A stretch of DNA of 64,000 nt. Origin: Methanothermobacter sp049720995. GTDB taxonomy: Archaea > Methanobacteriota > Methanobacteria > Methanobacteriales > Methanothermobacteraceae. Positions 59,445 to 64,000 of this stretch are shown one piece after another (position 1 is the stretch's first letter; each line of letters opens with the position of its first letter). The DNA is taken from NCBI RefSeq assembly GCF_049720995.1, contig NZ_JBNASF010000005.1, forward strand, positions 1 through 64,000. The letters are read 5' to 3'. The notes below the pieces were generated by a model. That model searched no databases and was not told where the DNA came from. It saw nothing but the letters and a program-made list of their open reading frames with translations. A program made the translations under genes and the position numbers.

Positions 59445-60572
59445 ATGGCGTTCCATGTTATGATCATCCCCTCAATGAACTGTCCCTCAGACTGCAGCTA
59501 CTGCTGGGGCGTTGACCGGGACTCCAAGGTCATGGACAAGGAAACCGTGAGGGAAATGGTTTCATGGCTGAGGGATTTCCGAAGAGAACCCGCCACATTC
59601 ACCTTCCATGGAGGAGAACCTCTTCTTACAGGCTACGAATTTTACAGGACAACCCTGCAGCTGATAGCCAGTGAACTCGATTTTCTAAAACCCGCATTTG
59701 CCATCCAGACAAACCTGTGGCTCATGACCGATGAACTGGCAGAACTCTTTGCAGAGTACAGCATACCCATCGGCTCAAGCCTTGATGGTCCTCGGGAAAT
59801 AAATGATCATCAGAGGGGTGATGGTTACTTCGATAAAACCATGAAAGGCTATGAGATAGCCAGGAGGCATGGTCTGAAGGTGAGCTTCATAAGCACATTC
59901 ACCTCCTACTCCATAAGGAAAAAGGAGGATATATTCAAGTTCTTCCTTGAAAATAAGATGAACATGAAGCTCCACCCTGCCCTCCCCTCCCTGAAGAGCC
60001 CTGACCCTGAGGAGTGGGCCATAACCGCAGAGGAGTATGGGGATCTTCTCCTCTACCTCCTTGAGAGGTACCTTGAGCATTTCGGTGAAATCGAAATACA
60101 GAACATTGACCACTTTGCAAAGAGCGCATTCCTCCGCAGGGGTGTCGTGTGCACACACGCGGACTGTGTGGGGAATACATTTGCAGTTGATCCCTACGGG
60201 GACATATACCCCTGTTATCGCTTCGTGGGAATGAGGGACTACATAATGGGTAACGTATCTGATAGGCCCAGCATGGAGGAGCTCAATGAAAGTGATGCCC
60301 TCAGATCCCTCCATGACTGGAGAAAAATGGTCGATGATGAATGCGGTGACTGTGAATTCTACAGATACTGCCTTGGTGGCTGCCCATACAATGCCATAAC
60401 AGTGGAGAATGGAATGCGGAGGATAGATGGTGTCGATCATCAGTGCCAGGCCTACAGGATGATCTTCACTGAAATCAACAGGAGGGCAAACAGGGAGTTT
60501 CTCGAATCTGGAATCCTTGGAGGGCAGAAGAAGAAATCAAAACCCGGTGTGCTGGACATAATGATGAAATAG
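59445..60572 (+). CDS. Radical SAM/SPASM enzyme, likely peptide-modifying
   Basis: The 375-residue enzyme has the cluster motif CPSDCSYC (Cys13, Cys17, Cys20), the SAM-binding FTFHGGEPLLTG and SLDGPREIND, and a C-terminal SPASM-type Cys array (CVGNTFAVDPYGDIYPCYRF, CGDCEFYRYCLGGCPYN, QC). This is the layout of sulfatase- and peptide-maturing enzymes. AGGTGAT precedes ATG 59445. It follows two tiny Cys-rich genes and precedes a membrane protein with a 1-base overlap, so all four are probably cotranscribed. The substrate is inferred from neighbourhood. Confidence 0.88.
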   Translation: MAFHVMIIPSMNCPSDCSYCWGVDRDSKVMDKETVREMVSWLRDFRREPATFTFHGGEPLLTGYEFYRTTLQLIASELDFLKPAFAIQTNLWLMTDELAELFAEYSIPIGSSLDGPREINDHQRGDGYFDKTMKGYEIARRHGLKVSFISTFTSYSIRKKEDIFKFFLENKMNMKLHPALPSLKSPDPEEWAITAEEYGDLLLYLLERYLEHFGEIEIQNIDHFAKSAFLRRGVVCTHADCVGNTFAVDPYGDIYPCYRFVGMRDYIMGNVSDRPSMEELNESDALRSLHDWRKMVDDECGDCEFYRYCLGGCPYNAITVENGMRRIDGVDHQCQAYRMIFTEINRRANREFLESGILGGQKKKSKPGVLDIMMK

Positions 60573-61060
60573 TGTTACAAGCCATGAAACACTCCTTGAA
60601 AACAGGTTTCAGTTTTGGCCTTACATCGGCCATAATAACCACCCTTGGCCTTATGGTGGGACTCCATTCAGGCACCCATTCAAGGCTTGCGGTGATTGGA
60701 GGTGTACTCACAATAGCAGTAGCCGACGCCTTCTCTGATGCCATGGGTATACACATCGCAGAGGAGTCTGAGAACAGGCACAGCGAGGTTGAGGTTTGGG
60801 AGTCCACCATTGCAACGTTCATAAGCAAATTCCTCTTTGCCATAACATTCCTCTTACCGGTTCTCTTACTGGATCTGACACTGTCAATTGTAGTGTCAGT
60901 CATCTGGGGCCTCCTACTTCTGATTATCCTTAGTGTAAGTATTGCAAGGTCACAGAATGCTCCTCTCTGGAGGGTGCTTGGTGAGCATCTCCTGGTGGCA
61001 ATCATGATTATAGTGATAACACACTACACAGGTGACTGGATAGCCTCAACATTTGGCTAA
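60572..61060 (+). CDS. Membrane protein, VIT1-like
   Basis: The 162-residue protein has four or five hydrophobic helices. Its first part, TSAIITTLGLMVGLHSGTHSRLAVIGGVLTIAVADAFSDAMG, and IHIAEESENRH resemble the vacuolar iron transporter-like (CCC1/VIT1) family. GTG 60572 overlaps the radical SAM stop (TAGTG), and ATG 60584 is the alternative. It may export a product or transport a metal; neither can be shown. Confidence 0.65.
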   Translation: MLQAMKHSLKTGFSFGLTSAIITTLGLMVGLHSGTHSRLAVIGGVLTIAVADAFSDAMGIHIAEESENRHSEVEVWESTIATFISKFLFAITFLLPVLLLDLTLSIVVSVIWGLLLLIILSVSIARSQNAPLWRVLGEHLLVAIMIIVITHYTGDWIASTFG

Positions 61061-61118
61061 AAACAGTATTACAAATCTTTGAGGCCCATATATCAATCTC
61101 AAATTGACATAAACAGTA

Positions 61119-61685
61119 TCAGGACCCTATTGACTCCATGATCTCTTTATAGGATACACTGCATGCCAGTTGAAGTGCCCCTGATATGCAGGAGTCATCA
61201 CCCTCGGAAACCCATGAACTCCAGAGTTTCATTGCCTCCATTTCAGGGTCATCGGGGGGAGGAACAATTACAGGTTCAAGCATCAGCGCACGTATCTCAT
61301 AGACCGTGTGGAGGTACCGGCTGGATCCAGGGGATGTGTGTGGACCGCAGATGCCATCAGAAATGTAGTGGCTTGCAACACCATAGCAGTAACTGGCATA
61401 ACTGTAGTTACCTGCATCATAGCTAATTTTTCCCTGATTTAACCAGAACCTGGCCTTTTCAAGGTTATAGGGGTATACGTGATATTCAAAGTCAAAGAAA
61501 ACAGTATCAGGGTCTTCTGCACCATTCTTCATCTCATCAAGGCTCAGACGGTTTTGAACATCAGAGGGCATTGCACTGTAGACCCTCTCTGCAATATCAT
61601 GGTGATTCTTTACAGACCAGGCCGATGCCCCATGAATCTGTGATGCCACAAGAATCAGGAGTGCGGCTATAAAAATGAACCTCAT
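61119..61685 (-). CDS. Secreted zinc-dependent phospholipase C/S1-P1-like protein
   Basis: The 188-residue protein has a signal peptide (MRFIFIAALLILVASQIHG, cleavage before SAWS). It then shows the zinc-ligand pattern of the phospholipase C/nuclease S1 fold: WSVKNHHDIA at the mature start, GAEDPD, FEYHVYP and ASHYISDGICGPHTSP. The mature N-terminal Trp is a ligand in related enzymes. GAGGTTGAG precedes the ATG. A role outside the membrane on phosphoesters or wall lipids is inferred from the fold. Confidence 0.75.
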   Translation of the reverse strand: MRFIFIAALLILVASQIHGASAWSVKNHHDIAERVYSAMPSDVQNRLSLDEMKNGAEDPDTVFFDFEYHVYPYNLEKARFWLNQGKISYDAGNYSYASYCYGVASHYISDGICGPHTSPGSSRYLHTVYEIRALMLEPVIVPPPDDPEMEAMKLWSSWVSEGDDSCISGALQLACSVSYKEIMESIGS

Positions 61686-61866
61686 CTCAACCTCACAGTA
61701 ATCAGAGAATTTTATATAAAAAGTTATATTATCCTTTATATAAGCCTTTTGTTAGCTTTATACAAGGCCTTTGTTCCTTTTGTTAAATGCCATTAATAAT
61801 AAAAATTTAAGTGCAAACTTAATACGCTGTAAAATTCTATTATAGATGTCATGAATATTAAAAAGG

Positions 61867-62247
61867 TTACAGTACACGTTTGAGTTTCATGGTACCGTTA
61901 CAGGCGTAGACCTCTGCGGGTATTGAAAATGTCTCAACACAGGTTTTCACAGAATCTGCGATTGCATAGGGTGCAACTATCCAGAACCTGATGCCATCGG
62001 TGTATGCAAATCTTCTCCATTTTCTTATATCACTATTATCGGTGCTTATCTCAACTACAATTTCATCGGAGCCATTAATTGCATGGACATCAGGAAGAAA
62101 ACCCTTCAGCATACGTGGTCTGAGTTTCTTTTTACCGTTATTTACCTTTAAATCATATCCCTGATCTCTGAGGTGTTCAACAACGGTTTTTAACATTATG
62201 GAATAATTTTCATCGTTTTTAATGTAATTTAAAGGTCTCTTAATCAT
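61867..62247 (-). CDS. Candidate PD-(D/E)XK nuclease-fold protein
   Basis: The 126-residue protein has the series FLPDVHAINGSDEIVVEIST, which reads like a PD-(D/E)XK core with the Lys replaced by Ser/Thr, followed by IRKWRRFAYTDGIRFWIVAP. An N-terminal helical part (LKTVVEHLRDQGYDLKV) matches the fold's first helix. Without the lysine it may be inactive or use another residue. It lies alone between AT-rich spacers, transcribed from a promoter with inverted repeats (62300-62337). Confidence 0.5.
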   Translation of the reverse strand: MIKRPLNYIKNDENYSIMLKTVVEHLRDQGYDLKVNNGKKKLRPRMLKGFLPDVHAINGSDEIVVEISTDNSDIRKWRRFAYTDGIRFWIVAPYAIADSVKTCVETFSIPAEVYACNGTMKLKRVL

Positions 62248-62299
62248 TTCAGGCCCCTTAACTCTTTTTTATCATGTGTCAGAAATTTTATTTTTCTGA

Positions 62300-62378
62300 A
62301 CATTGTATATAGTATTGTCCAATGTAGTATAAATACTTATACCCCATTGAGATTGCACTGCAAAAAATATATATATTG
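62300..62378. promoter_or_regulatory. Divergent promoter region with two inverted repeats
   Basis: acattg (62300-62305) and caatgt (62320-62325) form one inverted repeat, and agtatt (62311-62316) and aatact (62332-62337) another, interlocked. aaatatatatattg at 62365-62378 is a TATA box for the plus gene at 62405. The first elements may control the minus gene at 61867-62247. Confidence 0.4.
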
Positions 62379-62404
62379 CCAGATTATAGTAAATACTGGT
62401 GATT

Positions 62405-62629
62405 ATGATGAGCGTTCTTGATGATGAAACTCTGAAGATGAGGTACATTGAACTTGTCAGGAAGGGTATACTGGAGAGTGATGAATGTGCGTCATATGCC
62501 AGCAAGGAGGAGTTGAAGCCCTGTATGAAGCGGAAGGTTGCCGAATTCGATGATTTCTTTGTGCCCGGTACTGTGCTTATAAGTGAGAGGGCATCCTACA
62601 GGCTCAGGGTTGGATATCCAATGGAATAA
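62405..62629 (+). CDS. Small unknown protein
   Basis: The 74-residue protein (MMSVLDDETLKMRYIELV start) is acidic with two cysteines (DECASYASKEELKPCMKRK) and a C-terminal beta-like end (VPGTVLISERASYRLRVGYPME). No family is recognised. A TATA box about 30 bases upstream and the GGTGATT before the ATG support expression. The second ATG (62408) is equally possible. Confidence 0.6.
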   Translation: MMSVLDDETLKMRYIELVRKGILESDECASYASKEELKPCMKRKVAEFDDFFVPGTVLISERASYRLRVGYPME

Positions 62630-62639
62630 ACATTTCACT

Positions 62640-62745
62640 TTACCACTGATAACCGCAACCCTCAACCAGCTCCTTTTTTTGTAAAAACGCGCCGGTTGAT
62701 AACCACAACTTTAACCGGTTCCTCTTTGTAGACCTGTAATTTAAC
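62640..62745. terminator. Convergent terminator-like region with inverted repeat
   Basis: Between two convergent genes the sequence ccggtt (62691-62696) and aaccgg (62712-62717) form a stem with a 15-base loop, and T-rich runs (cctttttttg; cctctttg) flank it. A second, imperfect copy of ataaccrcaac..cctttt precedes it, so the block is a degenerate direct repeat of about 45 bases. It probably ends transcripts from both sides. Confidence 0.45.
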
Positions 62746-62751
62746 CTCCCT

Positions 62752-63300
62752 TTAGATTATAACAAGTCTACCTGCATCTGTAATTGAATACCTATCAAAC
62801 ATCTGGGACTGCTCCACAAGCCCCATATCCATAAGACCGGAGAGATGCTTGTAGACCATAGCCCTTGAAATGCCGACCTTCCTTGCAATTAAAACCGCAT
62901 TGAGGCTTTCCTCCTCAAGGGCCTCGAGTATTCTGAGCCTGGTATCAGATATGTCAAGTTTCAGGGGGGGTAAACGCACCGCAGAATCCCCAAAACATGT
63001 GTAGATACCTGCCACCCCCTCACGATGGGCCAAAAATGAGAGAAGACCTCCCAGGTCACTTCCATCAAATCCGACATAGACCTCTCCATGCTTTTTAGCG
63101 CCTCTTATGACCTCTGCTATTTTTCTGGCAGCCTCAATGGGGTTTCTCCCTTCAACCCGAATAACACCCCCCTTTATGAATTTTTCAAGACATGAGTCAT
63201 TGAAGTCCTCCGTCTGTACCGATATAAGCCCATCTATCTGGGCCTTCACAGCAACATCAAAGAGGCACCTTCCCCTCAGGTTACTCACAAGTGTCTTCAT
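62752..63300 (-). CDS. Winged-helix regulator with CARF-like N-terminal domain
   Basis: The 182-residue form starts MKTLVSNLRGRCLFDVAVKA and has a Rossmann-like N-terminal half (about 1-105: GLISVQTEDFN, EAARKIAEVIRGAKKHGEVYVGFDGSD), then a winged helix (LRILEALEEESLNAVLIARKVGISRAMVYKHLSGLMDMGLVEQ). This order, with a PPLKLDISDTR linker, recalls Csa3-type CARF regulators of type I CRISPR, but no CRISPR array or cas gene is present. GGTGAT is spaced for ATG 63300; ATG 63348 is the outer limit. Ligand and target unknown. Confidence 0.6.
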   Translation of the reverse strand: MKTLVSNLRGRCLFDVAVKAQIDGLISVQTEDFNDSCLEKFIKGGVIRVEGRNPIEAARKIAEVIRGAKKHGEVYVGFDGSDLGGLLSFLAHREGVAGIYTCFGDSAVRLPPLKLDISDTRLRILEALEEESLNAVLIARKVGISRAMVYKHLSGLMDMGLVEQSQMFDRYSITDAGRLVII

Positions 63301-63370
63301 ACTATCACCATTTACAGATCTCAGTATAATAGATACTAATCTCATCATAATATATAATAGTATATGTCTG

Positions 63371-63430
63371 ATTTCCAGAAATGGGAATCCTTAAATTATG
63401 ATATGTGGAAAATGTTCATAAAAGAACATT
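63371..63430. promoter_or_regulatory. Palindromic operator candidates before the GXGXG gene
   Basis: aatgttc (63411-63417) and gaacatt (63424-63430) form a perfect 7-bp inverted repeat with a 6-base spacer, 20 bases before the ATG at 63450. A looser one, atttcc-agaaat-gggaat, lies at 63371-63388. Both lie in the divergent spacer toward the CARF-like regulator, which is an obvious candidate to bind them. Confidence 0.45.
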
Positions 63431-63449
63431 AAATAACAGGGGATGTTAG

Positions 63450-64000
63450 ATGACTGTTCAGGAGATGAAAATCGCAGGTGATGATCTCTCAACAAGGGAC
63501 ATCAACAGGAAGATAAAGGAAGGGCTGAGGGAGAACATAAAGAAATTCAGCATAGAGAGCAACTCTGAACTTGACTCCATTGTTGTGGGTATAAGGGAAG
63601 AGGCAGAGTTCATCCTCAGTGGAAGGTTCGGTGACTTCGTTGGGGCCCTCAACCACGGACCAAAGATAGAGATTCATGGAAAAACCGGGAGATACGTTGG
63701 CAACAACATGACCGCAGGGGAAATAATCGTCCACGGAGATGCAGACGATGGTGTGGGTTTTGGAACCTACAACGGAACAATAGTCGTCCATGGAGACGCA
63801 GGCGATGGGATCGGGCAGCTCAACAAGGGCGGTGTAATCATAATCGATGGAGACATCGGTGACCTTGCAGGTCTCTACATGCTGAGCGGAGACCTCATAA
63901 TAACAGGGGACACCGGTAAAGATATAGGTGACTGGATAATTGGCGGCAACATATACGTTGCTGGAGACTTCGAAACCGGAACCAATGCAAAGGTCCTGGA
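63450..64000 (+). CDS. GXGXG-domain protein, glutamate synthase subunit-like (partial)
   Basis: The frame runs from ATG 63450 to the end of the window (183 codons). A helical start (DLSTRDINRKIKEGLRENIKKF) is followed by the right-handed beta-helix of the GXGXG fold, with repeating GRFGDFVGALNHGPKIEIHG, GKTGRYVGNNM, GDADDGVGFG, GDAGDGIG and GDIGDLAGLYM. Archaeal glutamate synthases carry this domain as a separate subunit, and FmdC-type formylmethanofuran dehydrogenase subunits share it. The rest of the gene and its neighbours lie outside. Confidence 0.85.
   Translation, partial: MTVQEMKIAGDDLSTRDINRKIKEGLRENIKKFSIESNSELDSIVVGIREEAEFILSGRFGDFVGALNHGPKIEIHGKTGRYVGNNMTAGEIIVHGDADDGVGFGTYNGTIVVHGDAGDGIGQLNKGGVIIIDGDIGDLAGLYMLSGDLIITGDTGKDIGDWIIGGNIYVAGDFETGTNAKVL

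Noticed and set aside
63371..63388. NrpR nitrogen operator
   Set aside because: The half-sites read TTCC-N7-GGAA, the reverse of the GGAA-N6-TTCC form I recall, and one base mismatches.

Overview
The window is a contiguous piece of a thermophilic hydrogenotrophic methanogen chromosome, almost certainly a Methanothermobacter. Signs of this are archaeal information genes (SRP19, archaeosine tgtA, NAC), a methyl-CoM reductase component A2 homologue, the methanofuran gene mfnB, F420H2 oxidase fprA, archaeal riboflavin synthase, deoxyhypusine synthase, pseudomurein-binding repeats, AGG/ATA-rich codon use, GGTGA-type Shine-Dalgarno sites, frequent GTG/TTG starts and TATA-box promoters. From memory, several proteins (NMN adenylyltransferase, CbiT, OMP decarboxylase, peroxiredoxin) are close to but not identical with M. 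thermautotrophicus Delta H proteins, so a sister species or strain is likely. No rRNA, tRNA, CRISPR array, IS element or prophage was seen.

Layout. 1-2357: end of a beta-decarboxylating dehydrogenase, then argB and argJ. 2395-8009 (minus): tgtA-NAC-metallophosphoesterase-NYN nuclease-double cyclase-like membrane protein, coupled by 1-base or zero-base junctions, plus a small membrane protein. 8219-11814: tRNA-modification-type methyltransferase and a 7TM-PAS histidine kinase. 11911-16753: two glycosyltransferases, a BASS-type transporter and glmS. 16884-22530 (plus): purC-purS-purQ-cobA-hemD-SRP19-DHH exonuclease-HTH regulator. 22569-24311: ACT protein and phenylacetate-CoA-ligase-like enzyme. 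24968-28279 (minus): oxygen-defence operon rubredoxin-rubredoxin-fprA-ferritin-peroxiredoxin-SOD. 28577-29111: a decayed secreted adhesin-like gene. 29170-32123: UspA, flavin reductase-like protein and AtwA-type ABC protein. 32303-37583: NMN adenylyltransferase, moaE, HD hydrolase, ubiX, cbiT, membrane protein, a tiny pseudomurein-binding-repeat-like protein, mobA. 37615-41812: guaB, mfnB, and a LUD/CCG iron-sulfur pair. 41973-45277: glycosyltransferases, FMN reductase, ribC. 45287-47960: cobalt transporter cbiMNQO. 48164-53867: pyrF, deoxyhypusine synthase, CBS regulator, and a B12-binding sensor next to a soluble histidine kinase. 53941-59076: a frameshifted Nudix gene, nitroreductase, HisG-like protein, secreted pseudomurein-binding protein, SagB-like oxidoreductase, SOUL protein. 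59129-61060: two 50-residue Cys-rich proteins, a radical SAM/SPASM enzyme and a membrane protein. 61119-64000: zinc phospholipase-like protein, nuclease-fold candidate, CARF-like winged-helix regulator and a GXGXG glutamate-synthase-domain protein running off the end.

Two loci stand out as possible undescribed systems. One is the cyclase-like/phosphodiesterase/NYN-RNase cluster (2395-5718), which reads like a nucleotide-signalling module tied to translation genes. The other is the Cys-rich peptide plus radical SAM/SPASM locus (59129-61060), which reads like a ribosomal-peptide modification system. A third theme is structural: short tandem duplications sit in intergenic spaces, and at three genes (argJ, the HD hydrolase, the HisG-like gene) the duplicated unit is the 3' end of the gene with its stop codon. 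All functional names come from motif reading without database searches.
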